DNA from: Bacillus sp. RO1
GTDB taxonomy: Bacteria; Bacillota; Bacilli; Bacillales; Bacillaceae_I
Reading direction: 5' to 3'
DNA: 64,000 nt
Assembly (NCBI RefSeq): GCF_012524115.1
Contig: NZ_JAAZWB010000078.1
Coordinates: 1-64,000 of the forward strand
Shown: piece by piece, positions 44,457 through 54,469 of the stretch
How positions within the stretch are numbered: position 1 is the stretch's first letter
Layout: every line of letters starts with the position of its first letter
Notes under the pieces: model-generated
The model's database searches: none
The model's input: only the letters and a program-made list of their open reading frames with translations
What the model was told of the DNA's origin: nothing
Made by a program: the position numbers and the translations under genes

Positions 44457-45971
44457 CTATCTATTCAATTCTGTATAAATTCGTTCCAATAATACTCTCT
44501 CAGGATCCTGACTTAGTTCCCAAACCATCGCTCCACCTAGTCCATTATCTTTCAGAAATTTGGTCTTCTTCACTATCGACTCTTCATCATCATAACTAAT
44601 AAACGTATTGCCATCATAAAGAATCGGTACTTCCGTATCTTCCAACCAGTAACGCTTAAATCCGTTCTTATTAATGTAATCCGATTCAAGCTTGGCATAG
44701 CTAAACGATGTACCCCCATTAAACGACTGATACAGTCCGTTATTAGCAGAATCAGCATTATGGAACACCCTCCCGTAAAAAGGCAATCCCATTACCAGCT
44801 TATTTGCAGGGACACCGCTTTTCAAATAGGTTATTATACCATCCTTTACACTCCACTGCCAACTGAACTTACTATTAGGATCCTGATACAATGGCGCATT
44901 CAAACCGGTTAACTCATCCCATTCCCCATTGATGTCATAGGTCATCAATTGAATATAATCAACATATTGATGCAGCTCTGCTAATTCCATGTTGGCAGCA
45001 TGTGATCCACTCGCCCCTGCTGCGATTGTTAGCAAATACTCCTTGCCATCCTTTTGTTCTTGGTCGTTCAAGGTTTCCCTGATCGTTTTAAGTAAAAGGG
45101 TGTAATTACGTTTATCCTCCGGGCGGTTTACATTATCAGGATGTCCCCCACTCACCGGGTACTCCCAATCCAAATCCACCCCATCAAAACCATTTTCCAA
45201 AATAAATCGTCGCACACTTTCTGCAAATCTTGCTCTTGAAATTTCTGAAGCCGCTGCGTCGGAAAATTTCTTAGACCAAGTCCAACCTCCCACAGAAATC
45301 ATTGTTTTTAGATGAGGGTGCTGTTCCTTTAGCTGTTGCAAGTCCTTGAAGTTTTCATGGTCAATTGCAGGGTCTCCCACAACTATTTCTCCATCGGCTG
45401 ATATATTAGCAAATGCATAGTTTATATGTGTCAGTTTACTAGCATCAATGTTGACCACGTTAAATCCAGAATAACTGGACCAACCAGCATAATAACCGAC
45501 CATTTTGTAGTCCGCTTTCTCTTCTTTATTATCTACTGTTACCTTTTTCGTTGCTTCCGCCTTATGTCCGGCGCTATCATACACAATTGCTTTCAGTATC
45601 TGCTCACCATTTTCCACCCAAGGATCGGTGGCCCAATTAATAGTGTATGGCGTTTCAGTCTTTTCGCCAATTAAGTAGTCTCCATTGCTAGAATAAAATT
45701 CAACTTTACTAATTTCGTTGTCATCTTTGGCTTCTATCTGTAGTTCTACATCCCCACTTACTACAGAATCTTCCTTCTCATCTGAAGAAGTATGGGTAAA
45801 ATTAATAATCTCAGGTGGAAAATCTTCTGTTTCTTCCACGACTTCCGGTTTCTTTTCTGTAGTCGAATTAGTAGGGACCGACTTTGTAGAATATACTAAA
45901 TATATAGCTATGGCACTCATAAAAACCAGTAGAGCCAATAAATATAGCGTAAGTTTCCGTCTAAGTTGCAT
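44457..45971 (-). CDS. Membrane-anchored GH18 chitinase-like glycosidase with Ig-like domain
   Basis: 504 aa: an uncleaved-looking N-terminal transmembrane helix (about 7-27), an acidic linker, an Ig-like beta domain (about 50-150, FYSSNGDYLIGEKTETPYTI) and a GH18 barrel from about 155. The active-site motif is FDGVDLDWEYP (DxxDxDxE, catalytic Glu), and SVGGWTW and MTYDIN are also family motifs. Probably cleaves chitin or a related GlcNAc polymer outside the membrane. The ATG at 45971 has GGAGGAAG 9 nt upstream. Array 4 lies upstream. Confidence 0.9.
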   Translation of the reverse strand: MQLRRKLTLYLLALLVFMSAIAIYLVYSTKSVPTNSTTEKKPEVVEETEDFPPEIINFTHTSSDEKEDSVVSGDVELQIEAKDDNEISKVEFYSSNGDYLIGEKTETPYTINWATDPWVENGEQILKAIVYDSAGHKAEATKKVTVDNKEEKADYKMVGYYAGWSSYSGFNVVNIDASKLTHINYAFANISADGEIVVGDPAIDHENFKDLQQLKEQHPHLKTMISVGGWTWSKKFSDAAASEISRARFAESVRRFILENGFDGVDLDWEYPVSGGHPDNVNRPEDKRNYTLLLKTIRETLNDQEQKDGKEYLLTIAAGASGSHAANMELAELHQYVDYIQLMTYDINGEWDELTGLNAPLYQDPNSKFSWQWSVKDGIITYLKSGVPANKLVMGLPFYGRVFHNADSANNGLYQSFNGGTSFSYAKLESDYINKNGFKRYWLEDTEVPILYDGNTFISYDDEESIVKKTKFLKDNGLGGAMVWELSQDPERVLLERIYTELNR

Positions 45972-46186
45972 GCTCTGTAACTTCCTCCTATTAAACTGCC
46001 TAACTATTATTGTAATATGCTAATGGTGGAGGATGTAGCGGTAAATATTAGCTCTAAGCTACAACAAAAATCACTTACCTTCTGTAAACGCCAAAATGGA
46101 ATCAAGGTCTCAGATGCTTTGAAATATTGGCCGGATCTTGCCCTTACGCCTCATTCTTGCCTGATCCAATATTATTCATTGTCACC

Positions 46187-46720
46187 AAGCTCTTTATCTC
46201 CTCTATGAGGAACTCTCTTCTCCTTTTTCCTCGTCTCCGAAGTCTTCATCCCCCTTATGAAGACCTCTCTTCTCTTTTTTCTTCGTCACTGAGGTCTTCA
46301 TCACCCCAATGAAGACCCCTCTTCTCCTTTTTTCCTCGTCACTGAAGCCTTCATCCCCCCTTATGAAGACCTCTCTTCTCTTTTTTCTTCGTCACTGAGG
46401 TCTTCATCACCTCAATGAAGACCCCTCTTCTCCTTTTTCCTCGTCACTGAAGTCTTCATCCCCCTTATGAAGACCTCTCTTCTCTTTTTTCTTCGTCACT
46501 GAGGTCTTCACCCCAATGAAGACCCCTCTTCTCCTTTTCCCTCGTCACTGAAGTCTTCATCCCCCTTATGAAGACCTCTCTTCTCTTTTTTCTTCGTCAC
46601 TGAGGTCTTCATCACCCCAATGAAGACCCCTCTTCTCCTTTTTCCTCGTCACTGAAGTCTTCATCCCCCTTATGAAGACCTCTCTTCTCTTTTTTCTTCG
46701 TCACTGAGGTCTTCATAACG
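46187..46720 (+). repeat. Tandem 52-bp hairpin repeat, array 4 (alternating units)
   Basis: Units start at about 46187 (degenerate), 46239, 46291, 46344, 46397, 46449, 46501, 46550, 46602, 46654 and 46706, with steps of 52-53 and one of 49. Two unit types alternate strictly: GAGGTCTTCAT...ATGAAGACCCC and GAAGTCTTCAT...ATGAAGACCTC. Stems GTCTTCAT/ATGAAGAC are perfect, with loops of 7-9 nt, and the linkers are pyrimidine-rich. It lies between brxB and the GH18 gene. From 45972 to 46186 nothing else was recognised. Confidence 0.95.
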
Positions 46721-46783
46721 ACGATACCCTAACGATTATTCTATAATGCAATGAATTTAACTTCTTTTAAACAATAAAAAATA

Positions 46784-46806
46784 CCGGTCCCATAAAAAGG
46801 AACCGG
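46784..46806 (-). terminator. Terminator of brxB
   Basis: CCGGTCC (46784-46790) pairs with GGAACCGG (46799-46806) with one bulge; the minus strand continues into a six-T run. Confidence 0.8.
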
Positions 46807-46824
46807 CACTCTTCTAATTATTTC

Positions 46825-47262
46825 TTATAGCTCTTCACAATGCTCTTCGAAATACCCTTGAAGCTTTGTGATAACAGACATTGGTGCATGACCTTCAATT
46901 TCGTGTCTTTCTACCATCGTTACAATCTTGCCGTCCTTCAATAAGGCAAAAGAAGGAGAGGATGGTGGATAACCTTCGAAATATTCGCGTGCTTTCTCTG
47001 TCGCTTCTTTATCTTGACCAGCAAATACAGTAACCAAATGTGTTGGACGCTTGTCATAATGCACCGCATGAGTTGCAGCTGGACGTGCAATACCGCCGGC
47101 ACAACCACAAACAGAGTTGACCATTACAAGTGTCGTCCCTTTACGAGCAAATGCTTCTTCTACATCTTCTACTGTTCTAAGTTGCTCATAGCCAGCGTTA
47201 TCCATTTCTTCTCTGGCAGTACGAACAACATCATTCATAAACATATTAAAATCGATATTCAT
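46825..47262 (-). CDS. brxB: Bacilliredoxin BrxB (YqiW)
   Basis: 145-aa member of the YphP/YqiW family. The redox motif is [10 protein letters not shown] (CGC), and [15 protein letters not shown] is typical. Bacilliredoxins remove bacillithiol from S-bacillithiolated proteins after oxidative stress in the cytosol. The length and position between the bkd and art regions fit B. subtilis yqiW. ATG at 47262 with GAGGTGAT upstream. Confidence 0.93.
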   Translation of the reverse strand: MNIDFNMFMNDVVRTAREEMDNAGYEQLRTVEDVEEAFARKGTTLVMVNSVCGCAGGIARPAATHAVHYDKRPTHLVTVFAGQDKEATEKAREYFEGYPPSSPSFALLKDGKIVTMVERHEIEGHAPMSVITKLQGYFEEHCEEL

Positions 47263-47402
47263 GTTGTATCACCTCAAGTTTTAAACTACTCTTATCATAC
47301 CAATTTTTTTCAAATAAAAAAACAAAAAAGGTTTATTTTCTAATTTGGCGGGTATTATATCCTTAACATCCAGATATCCATACCCCTATACTCCCTAGTT
47401 GA

Positions 47403-47433
47403 AGGAAAGTGATATGCTCACTTTCCTTTTTTT
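47403..47433. terminator. Strong hairpin after meaB
   Basis: AGGAAAGTGA (47403-47412) and TCACTTTCCT (47418-47427) form a perfect 10-bp stem. The T-run is on the plus strand, while the adjacent gene (meaB) is on the minus strand, where the run after the stem is only short. It may still end the mutA-mutB-meaB transcript. Confidence 0.6.
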
Positions 47434-47442
47434 GCCCACTAA

Positions 47443-48462
47443 TTATTTTCTGTAACTTCCAACTAACTTCTCCACAGCCAAAGATACAGATATTTCATCG
47501 TCTCCAACTTGCTTCTCTAGCAGGGGTATCTGTTTTTTTACTAATTCATCTTCAAAAAACATCCGCTCAATTTGATCCTTCAATGAAGTATAAAACCAAG
47601 TCTTCTTTTGAGAATTCCTGCGTTCTTCAAAAACTCCTGTCTTTTTAGTACAATCCATAAACTCCTGAATAATCTTCCACGTCTTATCAACATTCACATT
47701 ATTCAAAGCCGAACAAGTAACCGTCTTCGTTTCCCATCCTTCTGTTGCAGGCTGCAAGAAATGAAGGATTTGTCTGTACTCATGAGCAGTTTTCACCGCT
47801 CTTGCTTTATTATCTCCATCCGCTTTGTTAACGACAATCGCATCAACAAGCTCCATTATGCCCTTTTTCATTCCTTGCAGCTCATCACCTGCACCCGTTA
47901 GAACAAGCAGTAAAAAGAAATCGACCATATCTCTCACTATGGCTTCGCTCTGACCGACTCCAACAGTCTCCACTAAAATCACATCATAGCCGGCTGCTTC
48001 ACACAGAAGAATGCTTTCTCGGGTTTTGCGATGTACGCCACCTAACGTACCGCTTGAAGGAGAAGGACGGATAAACGCTTGGGGGTGTCTTGCAAGCTGC
48101 TCCATCCTCGTTTTGTCCCCAAGGATACTTCCACCTGTCTTGGAACTGCTAGGGTCGACTGCAAGCACAGCGACTTTATGACCCTGCTCGCACAAATACA
48201 ACCCAAACGCTTCTATAAAGGTACTCTTACCAGCACCTGGAACGCCGCTAATCCCGATGCGGACAGAGCGACCAGTCGAAGGCATGATCTCTTGTATAAT
48301 CTCTTGGCTTTTATGAAAATGTCGTGTTGCATTGCTTTCCACGAGCGTGATGGCTTGAGCGAGGTCAGAGCGGACTCCTGCATGGATACCAGCTATGATA
48401 TCCACTGTACTCCGCTCCTCTTTTTTGAGCACCTTTTTTCTAGGTTTACGCTCTTTACTCAT
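47443..48462 (-). CDS. meaB: G-protein chaperone MeaB of methylmalonyl-CoA mutase
   Basis: 339-aa G3E-type GTPase. Walker [10 protein letters not shown], Walker B-like [13 protein letters not shown] and NKADGDN (guanine recognition) are intact. MeaB gates delivery of adenosylcobalamin to the mutase and protects it from inactivation. The ATG at 48462 overlaps the mutB stop by 8 nt; upstream in-frame starts would extend it further into mutB. Third gene of the mut operon. Confidence 0.9.
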   Translation of the reverse strand: MSKERKPRKKVLKKEERSTVDIIAGIHAGVRSDLAQAITLVESNATRHFHKSQEIIQEIMPSTGRSVRIGISGVPGAGKSTFIEAFGLYLCEQGHKVAVLAVDPSSSKTGGSILGDKTRMEQLARHPQAFIRPSPSSGTLGGVHRKTRESILLCEAAGYDVILVETVGVGQSEAIVRDMVDFFLLLVLTGAGDELQGMKKGIMELVDAIVVNKADGDNKARAVKTAHEYRQILHFLQPATEGWETKTVTCSALNNVNVDKTWKIIQEFMDCTKKTGVFEERRNSQKKTWFYTSLKDQIERMFFEDELVKKQIPLLEKQVGDDEISVSLAVEKLVGSYRK

Positions 48463-50632
48463 GCGTCTCTTCCACTTCTTCATAGCCAAGGCGTTCGTAG
48501 ATTTCCTCTAGAACTTTTTCGGCGGCACGAGGGATAACCGTTCCAGGTCCGAAGATGGCGGATGCACCATTGCTATATAGGAATTCATAATCCTGTGCTG
48601 GGATTACCCCACCAATTACAACGATGATGTCTTCACGGTTCAATTTTTTCAGCTCCTCCACGAGTTGTGGAAGGAGTGTTTTATGCCCCGCAGCAAGGGA
48701 ACTGATTCCAATAACATGCACGTCATTTTCCACTGCTTGCAGCGCTGTTTCTGCAGGTGTTTGGAAAAGAGGTCCGATATCTACATCGAACCCAAGGTCG
48801 GCGAACGCAGTTGAGATGACTTTTGCCCCTCGGTCATGACCGTCCTGTCCCATTTTCGCAATCATGATCCTTGGTCTTCTTCCTTCAAGTTCAAGGAACT
48901 CTTCAATTTTATCCTTCACAGCCTTCATCTCCTCCTCATTGGAGAATTCACTGCTGTACACGCCGCTGATAGAGCGGATAACAGCACGATGGCGATTAGC
49001 TACCTTTTCAATAGCATCTGAAATCTCTCCTAGACTTGCTCGAGCACGGGCAGCGTCCACGGCTAGTTCCAGCAGATTGCCTTTCCCTGTGCGAGCCGCA
49101 TCTGTCAGTGCTTCTAGAGCAGAAATAACTTCCGTTTCATCTCTGTTTTCACGAAGCTCTTGCAAACGAAGGATTTGCTTTTTACGAACCTCTGCATTAT
49201 CAATATCCAATACATCTATTGCCATATCTTCTTTTTCCAAACGGAATTTGTTCACACCAATAATGGATTCTTTGCCTGAATCGATTTTTGCTTGACGACG
49301 TGCAGATGCCTCTTCAATTCTCATCTTCGGTAATCCAGTTTCAATCGCTTTTGCCATGCCACCAAGCTCTTCTATTTCTTCAATATGAGCCCAAGCTTTA
49401 TCAATCAATTCCTTCGTCAAGGTTTCTACATAGTAAGAACCAGCCCAAGGATCAATTACTTTGGTTATCTCCGTTTCCTCCTGCAAATACAACTGCGTAT
49501 TACGAGCGATACGGGCGGAAAAGTCCGTTGGCAATGCAATGGCTTCATCTAATGCGTTGGTGTGCAAGGATTGTGTATGCCCATTGGCAGCCGCCAATGC
49601 CTCAATGCAGGTACGCGTCACATTATTAAATGGATCCTGTTCTGTTAAACTCCATCCAGACGTTTGTGAATGGGTCCTTAAAGCCATCGACTTCGGATTT
49701 TGTGGTGCGAATTCCTTCATCATTTTAGCCCATATAAATCGAGCGGCACGCATTTTTGCTACTTCCATGAAAAAGTTCATACCTATTGCCCAGAAGAATG
49801 ATAGTCTTGGCGCAAATTTATCAATATCAATGCCAGCTTCCAATCCTGTTCTCACATATTCCAGACCGTCTGCAAGCGTATAGGCAAGCTCAATATCCGC
49901 CGGTGCTCCTGCTTCTTGCATATGATAACCCGAAATACTGATACTATTGAACTTCGGCATATGCTGGGACGTGTATGCAAAAATATCACCAATAATTCGC
50001 ATAGACATCTCAGGAGGATAAATATACGTATTACGAACCATATATTCTTTTAAAATATCATTCTGAATAGTCCCTGAAAGTTTCTCTGGACTTACCCCTT
50101 GTTCCTCAGCAGTAACGATGTAAAAAGCCATAATCGGCAGTACCGCGCCATTCATCGTCATCGAGACAGACATTTTATCCAATGGAATTCCATCAAAAAG
50201 AACCTTCATATCGAGAATGGAATCAATGGCTACACCAGCTTTTCCAACATCCCCCTCTACTCGTGGGTGATCGGAATCATAGCCACGATGTGTAGCAAGG
50301 TCAAAGGCAACCGATAACCCTTTTTGCCCCATTTCCAAGTTTCTTCTGTAGAATGCATTACTCTCTTCCGCTGTCGAGAAACCAGCATACTGACGGATCG
50401 TCCATGGACGGTTAACATACATCGTTGGGTAAGGTCCACGGACATACGGGGCAATACCAGGAAGAGTTCCCAAGTGATTGGCTCCCTCCAAATCCGCCTG
50501 TGTGTAATTAACCTTCAATTTAATCTGTTCATTTGTTTCATAAAACAGTTCTTCCACCGCTTCATTGGACAGCGGCACTCGTGTAGCTATGGTTTGCTTG
50601 TTCAGTATTCTCGTTGAAAAATCAGGCTTCAT
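48455..50632 (-). CDS. mutB: Methylmalonyl-CoA mutase, large (catalytic) subunit
   Basis: 725 aa. TIM-barrel substrate domain (about 30-520, [34 protein letters not shown]) and C-terminal cobalamin domain with [10 protein letters not shown], the base-off/His-on DxHxxG motif. It interconverts (R)-methylmalonyl-CoA and succinyl-CoA. It overlaps mutA by 11 nt and meaB by 8 nt, a coupled operon. Together with Mce and YqjD it could complete propionyl-CoA assimilation. Confidence 0.95.
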   Translation of the reverse strand: MKPDFSTRILNKQTIATRVPLSNEAVEELFYETNEQIKLKVNYTQADLEGANHLGTLPGIAPYVRGPYPTMYVNRPWTIRQYAGFSTAEESNAFYRRNLEMGQKGLSVAFDLATHRGYDSDHPRVEGDVGKAGVAIDSILDMKVLFDGIPLDKMSVSMTMNGAVLPIMAFYIVTAEEQGVSPEKLSGTIQNDILKEYMVRNTYIYPPEMSMRIIGDIFAYTSQHMPKFNSISISGYHMQEAGAPADIELAYTLADGLEYVRTGLEAGIDIDKFAPRLSFFWAIGMNFFMEVAKMRAARFIWAKMMKEFAPQNPKSMALRTHSQTSGWSLTEQDPFNNVTRTCIEALAAANGHTQSLHTNALDEAIALPTDFSARIARNTQLYLQEETEITKVIDPWAGSYYVETLTKELIDKAWAHIEEIEELGGMAKAIETGLPKMRIEEASARRQAKIDSGKESIIGVNKFRLEKEDMAIDVLDIDNAEVRKKQILRLQELRENRDETEVISALEALTDAARTGKGNLLELAVDAARARASLGEISDAIEKVANRHRAVIRSISGVYSSEFSNEEEMKAVKDKIEEFLELEGRRPRIMIAKMGQDGHDRGAKVISTAFADLGFDVDIGPLFQTPAETALQAVENDVHVIGISSLAAGHKTLLPQLVEELKKLNREDIIVVIGGVIPAQDYEFLYSNGASAIFGPGTVIPRAAEKVLEEIYERLGYEEVEETHE

Positions 50633-52478
50633 TGTCTGTCAACCCCATTTCTTGGTGTATCATTACTAATTGCTCATAACAGTTGGAGCGCATATGGATA
50701 AAATTACTAACTCCTACTTCCTGCAGCTCTTTTTGGCGTCCAGCTTCAGGCAAGCCTGCAACCAATACTTTTCGTTTAGGCGTATTAATAGCCATAACCG
50801 CTGCATTCAAAAACTCTTCGTAAGTGTCATCACTGCCGCAAATACATACATATCCAGTTATGTTTTGATTAGATAACCACTCGACGATTTCTTTAACATT
50901 TTCAAAGCTTGGGCTAACTACAGGCTGAAGACCACCTACCTGGAAAAAGCCTGAGGCGAAGTCAGTTCGTGGCTTGTGTGATGCTAATGTACCAAGGTTA
51001 ATCAAGGTAACTTTTGGTGATGTCCCCTGTTTTTCCTGATACAACTTCGCTTGGTATCGCAAACTTTCAAAGGCTTCAGAAAGCCTTAGGGGTTGCATGG
51101 CCTGTATTTTTTCTGGAGCATGCTCATTTTCTTTCACACGTTTTGTGCTTATTTGCCACTTTAACTCCTCTTGAAGATTGGCAAACATATTGATACCGAC
51201 CAACACTTTTTTCCTGCTTTGGACATCCTTAAGTCGCTTTTCTTTTACCACGGCAATGCGGTCTTGAAGGAAATTCGTTCGCAGAGCTTCCATTATTCCC
51301 CCAAGCTTATCTAGCTCCTGAAACAACTTCCATGCCTCATCAGCTAATTGATTTGTTAGCTTTTCGACATAAAATGAGCCTGCTGCTGGATCCACGATTT
51401 TATTTAAAAAGCTCTCTTCTTTTAAGATATAGTGAGTATTTCTGGCGATTCTTCGTGAGAATGCGTCCGAATCTTGCTGGTAGCTGTCTACATTCATACT
51501 ATCTGCTCCCCCAACGGCTGCAGAGAATGCCTCTGTTGTTGTCCGCAGCATATTGACATACGGATCCAAATTTGACTTTGTGAATATGGAGGTTGTTGCA
51601 TGCACTGTCATCGGCTGTGCTTTTTCATCCCCTCCAAAAGCCTCCATGATATTTGCCCATAACACTCTTGCCGCTCTCAGCTTGCTAAGTTCCATGAAAA
51701 AATCACTTCCAACAGGGAAAGTAAATGCAATTTCCTTGGAAGCATCTTCAAAGGAAATCCCTCTGTTCATAAGCGCCTGTATGTATTCTACTGCTGTTGC
51801 CATAACAGTTGCGAGCTCCTGTACGGCATTGGCGCCCCCGTTGTGGTAAGCATTGGACTGCACCCACACTGTTTGAAGTCCTGGAGCATTGTTTTCCTTC
51901 CATTCGATATTGGATTTCATTTCATCATAATACTGCTCCAATGGCTGATTCAATGATCCTGTTGCTGCAAGCTCGCCAATTGGATCAGCTCCAATAATCC
52001 CTTGCAAACTCTTCGTTTCCAACTCGCTATCTATTAACGCATTGATGAACGTTGTTGCACTGGGGCCTGCATGTACTTGGAGTGTTATATCATTTAATGA
52101 AATATTATTTAATAATGTCCTTAGGTCCGTTTGGTCTTTTATTAATAATGCTTTAGCATCTGTTGATGGAAAAGTGGCAAATTGAATGGATTGCAAGCCG
52201 TTTTCTAGTTCCATTTTCAGTTGAGCATTTAATTCCGCAAATGAATTAGATCCATATAATTGCTGGCTGACTGCCCAATCAGACTTCTCTATTAATTGTT
52301 TGGATGCATTATTTCTATCGTCTTCAGTATATACCGGTTTACGTGTAATGCCTTCATATGTAACGGTGTTTAACTTGGATACAGGCTTCCCCTTTAACGC
52401 TTTTTCTGCCTGTTCAGCCCATTCTTCCATTGTCACTTTCGGGAAACTATTGTTTTTCATGTCTTTTAATCTACTCAT
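50622..52478 (-). CDS. mutA: Methylmalonyl-CoA mutase, small subunit
   Basis: 618-aa paralogue of MutB. It retains the barrel ([28 protein letters not shown]) but lacks the DxHxxG cobalamin motif, as expected for the structural subunit of the heterodimer. The third in-frame codon (ATG at 52478) is preferred because GAGGGG lies about 6 nt before it. First gene of the operon; a cre-like sequence lies upstream. Confidence 0.92.
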   Translation of the reverse strand: MSRLKDMKNNSFPKVTMEEWAEQAEKALKGKPVSKLNTVTYEGITRKPVYTEDDRNNASKQLIEKSDWAVSQQLYGSNSFAELNAQLKMELENGLQSIQFATFPSTDAKALLIKDQTDLRTLLNNISLNDITLQVHAGPSATTFINALIDSELETKSLQGIIGADPIGELAATGSLNQPLEQYYDEMKSNIEWKENNAPGLQTVWVQSNAYHNGGANAVQELATVMATAVEYIQALMNRGISFEDASKEIAFTFPVGSDFFMELSKLRAARVLWANIMEAFGGDEKAQPMTVHATTSIFTKSNLDPYVNMLRTTTEAFSAAVGGADSMNVDSYQQDSDAFSRRIARNTHYILKEESFLNKIVDPAAGSFYVEKLTNQLADEAWKLFQELDKLGGIMEALRTNFLQDRIAVVKEKRLKDVQSRKKVLVGINMFANLQEELKWQISTKRVKENEHAPEKIQAMQPLRLSEAFESLRYQAKLYQEKQGTSPKVTLINLGTLASHKPRTDFASGFFQVGGLQPVVSPSFENVKEIVEWLSNQNITGYVCICGSDDTYEEFLNAAVMAINTPKRKVLVAGLPEAGRQKELQEVGVSNFIHMRSNCYEQLVMIHQEMGLTDNEA

Positions 52479-52503
52479 CTTCATCCCCTCGTCCCCTTAA
52501 TAG

Positions 52504-52517
52504 CGTAATCGCTTACA
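52504..52517 (-). promoter_or_regulatory. cre-like site upstream of mutA
   Basis: Minus strand TGTAAGCGATTACG matches the cre consensus except for the last base. It lies about 26 nt upstream of the mutA start. Catabolite repression of the operon is plausible. Confidence 0.5.
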
Positions 52518-52683
52518 AATTTAAATTTTTCAAAAGTTCATATATTTATTTTAATATAGTTATGAGGGCACGGCAAATAAAGAAAGCATTGGAATTACTT
52601 ATTTTTCGGTAGTATTCACTCGGCAAAAAAACTATACTTACTATATAAATGATAGTTTCATAAAAAGGTAGTGATTTGTAACG

Positions 52684-53112
52684 ATGTTATACATATGGAA
52701 TATTGAAAGCATAATCAATGAAACATTAGAGGAACTTGGTTTAGATATTAATTTTGAATTTGACAATAACTTGAAAGCACCAATGAGTTTTAACATTTCC
52801 ACCAATACAATCAAATTCAATTATTTGCAGATTAATGGGTACAAAGCCAAAATAAATAATAAAATTAGAGAATCAGATGAAAACTTTGTGAAACTCATGC
52901 TCTTCCATGAAATCGGCTATTACCTGGATTTTAAGAAAAACAAGCATGACTTGAGGATATTGATGTATGGAGGAGAAGATGAAAAAGAAATCTTGATGCG
53001 ACAAATTGAAAAAAATGCATGGGTGTTTGGAAGGAAGGTTGTACCTGAAAATTTGTTAGAGGCTTATGATAAGATGCGGGAGTTGGATGGGATGTTTTTG
53101 ACGAACAGATAA
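52684..53112 (+). CDS. 142-aa protein with metalloprotease-like HExxY motif
   Basis: 142 aa. The segment LMLFHEIGYYLDF (His75, Glu76) resembles the ImmA/IrrE-type HExxH helix, but the second His is Tyr79; a downstream helix (EILMRQIEKNAWVFG) has the place of the third ligand. It may be a degenerate or altered zinc peptidase; no DNA-binding domain is attached. SD-like GGTAGTGA upstream; a strong terminator follows. Monocistronic and opposite in strand to its neighbours. No repressor partner gene is adjacent. Confidence 0.6.
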   Translation: MLYIWNIESIINETLEELGLDINFEFDNNLKAPMSFNISTNTIKFNYLQINGYKAKINNKIRESDENFVKLMLFHEIGYYLDFKKNKHDLRILMYGGEDEKEILMRQIEKNAWVFGRKVVPENLLEAYDKMRELDGMFLTNR

Positions 53113-53130
53113 ACTAAATATCTGACAAAA

Positions 53131-53168
53131 AGGGTGTAGGAAACATAGCGGTTTCCTATACCCTTTTT
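53131..53168. terminator. Bidirectional terminator
   Basis: AGGGTGTAGGAAAC (53131-53144) and GTTTCCTATACCCT (53151-53164) form a 14-bp stem (one mismatch/wobble), with A-run left and T-run right, serving the 142-aa gene and the convergent oxidoreductase gene. Confidence 0.93.
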
Positions 53169-53174
53169 ATTTAC

Positions 53175-54140
53175 TTATTGATCGTAGGTTTCGTCGATAA
53201 TAACCCCAACATTGCCTTTCTTGTGCCCCTTTTCTACATAGGTGTGAGCAACTGATAATTGTTCCATCGGGTAGCTTTTATCGATAACTGCTTTATACTT
53301 GCCTTTTTCAATCAGTTCTTTCAGGAATTTAATATCGTCTTCTTTTTCCAATGCAACACCTGATATTATTTTATAGCCACGTGACATGCCACTCCAGTAT
53401 CCCTGCACCATCTGAGTAACTCCTGCTGCGCCAAGAATCCACGTTCCTTTTTTCTTAAGCGTTTTCTTGATTGCTTGATAAGGAATTTTCCCTACTGTAT
53501 CAAAAATGACATCATAGATTTCTTCACCGAGTTCCTCTTTGGTATAGTCAATTACTTTATCTGCCCCTAAAGACTTCACCATTTCGACATTAGTTGTGCT
53601 ACATACCCCTGTAACCTCAGCACCGTATATTTTGGCTAGTTGAATGGCTGCTGTACCGACTGCACCTGATGCCCCGTAAATGAGAACTTTTTGGTGAGGT
53701 TGGATATTTGCTTTTCTTAGAAAATGAATAGCAGTGTGCCCTCCAAACGGAACAGTGGCCGCTTCTACATAGCTTAGATTGTGTGGTTTTAATACGACAA
53801 CTCCATTTTCTGCAAGACATACATATTCTGCGTAAGCACCAAAGCTCATCCCTGTAGATCCAAAAACCTGGTCCCCTACCTTAAACCGAGTTACTTTACT
53901 TCCAACTGACTCAACTATTCCTGCCAGAACTCCACCTAGAATGGACTTCTTTGGACGAGTCAGTCCAAAGAACAATTTCACTGCAACCGGATCCGCCTTT
54001 CTTATTCGCCAATCTGCTGCATTAACAGCTGTCGCCACTACTTTTATTAGAATTTCATTATCTTTTGGAACTGGTTTATCGACCTCTTTTAATTGAAGTA
54101 CCTCTGGTGGACCATATTTGGTATACACAACAGCTTTCAT
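53175..54140 (-). CDS. NAD(P)-dependent quinone oxidoreductase/alcohol dehydrogenase-like protein (zinc-free MDR)
   Basis: 321-aa MDR-family oxidoreductase. GroES-like domain at the N-terminus ([18 protein letters not shown]) and a Rossmann domain with [19 protein letters not shown] binding NADPH. Catalytic zinc ligands are not evident, so a quinone oxidoreductase-like enzyme is likely. The ATG at 54140 with GGGAGG 6 nt upstream is preferred over a 30-residue longer form. The upstream region has phased CGGGCGA repeats. Confidence 0.88.
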   Translation of the reverse strand: MKAVVYTKYGPPEVLQLKEVDKPVPKDNEILIKVVATAVNAADWRIRKADPVAVKLFFGLTRPKKSILGGVLAGIVESVGSKVTRFKVGDQVFGSTGMSFGAYAEYVCLAENGVVVLKPHNLSYVEAATVPFGGHTAIHFLRKANIQPHQKVLIYGASGAVGTAAIQLAKIYGAEVTGVCSTTNVEMVKSLGADKVIDYTKEELGEEIYDVIFDTVGKIPYQAIKKTLKKKGTWILGAAGVTQMVQGYWSGMSRGYKIISGVALEKEDDIKFLKELIEKGKYKAVIDKSYPMEQLSVAHTYVEKGHKKGNVGVIIDETYDQ

Positions 54141-54255
54141 GGACTGCCTCCCCTGAATATAGTTATTTATTTGCCTGCAACCATTGTATGTTGGTCCACC
54201 AGTAAATACGTCCAACAGTCTGTAGAACATTTAAAATAAAAAACGTCTGGCCGAA

Positions 54256-54403
54256 ATGGCGATCAAAACTTTTCGGGCGATTTTGGAGGTTTTTCGGGCG
54301 ATATTACGTAGAAACGGGCGAAAATTAAAATTTGCGGGCGATTTTGGACTGCAATCGGGCGATAATTTGATTATACGGGCGATTTTCAAAAGTAATCAGG
54401 CGA
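54256..54403 (+). repeat. Phased CGGGCGA repeats
   Basis: CGGGCGA starts at 54274, 54295, 54315, 54335, 54356 and 54376, with variants TCAGGCGA near 54397 and ATGGCGA near 54256. Spacing is 20 or 21 bp, close to two helical turns, while the bases between are not conserved. All copies point the same way. The block lies between the oxidoreductase gene and the bkdB terminator. Confidence 0.88.
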
Positions 54404-54411
54404 ACACAAAA

Positions 54412-54450
54412 AACCGACAAAGCCCTCCCTTAAGAAGGACCTTATCGGTT
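54412..54450 (-). terminator. Terminator of the bkd operon
   Basis: AACCGA (54412-54417) pairs with TCGGTT (54445-54450), with inner pairings including CCTCC/GAAGG. The minus strand ends in a T-run. It follows bkdB by 20 nt. Confidence 0.85.
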
Positions 54451-54469
54451 TCCACAAACACCTTACCTA

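Noticed and set aside
46187-46720. CRISPR array
   Set aside because: Units are contiguous and near-identical over their whole length; there are no unique spacers and no cas genes.
47403-47433. Terminator for a hidden plus-strand gene
   Set aside because: The T-run is on the plus strand, but no plus-strand ORF with an SD lies upstream; treated as a hairpin after meaB.
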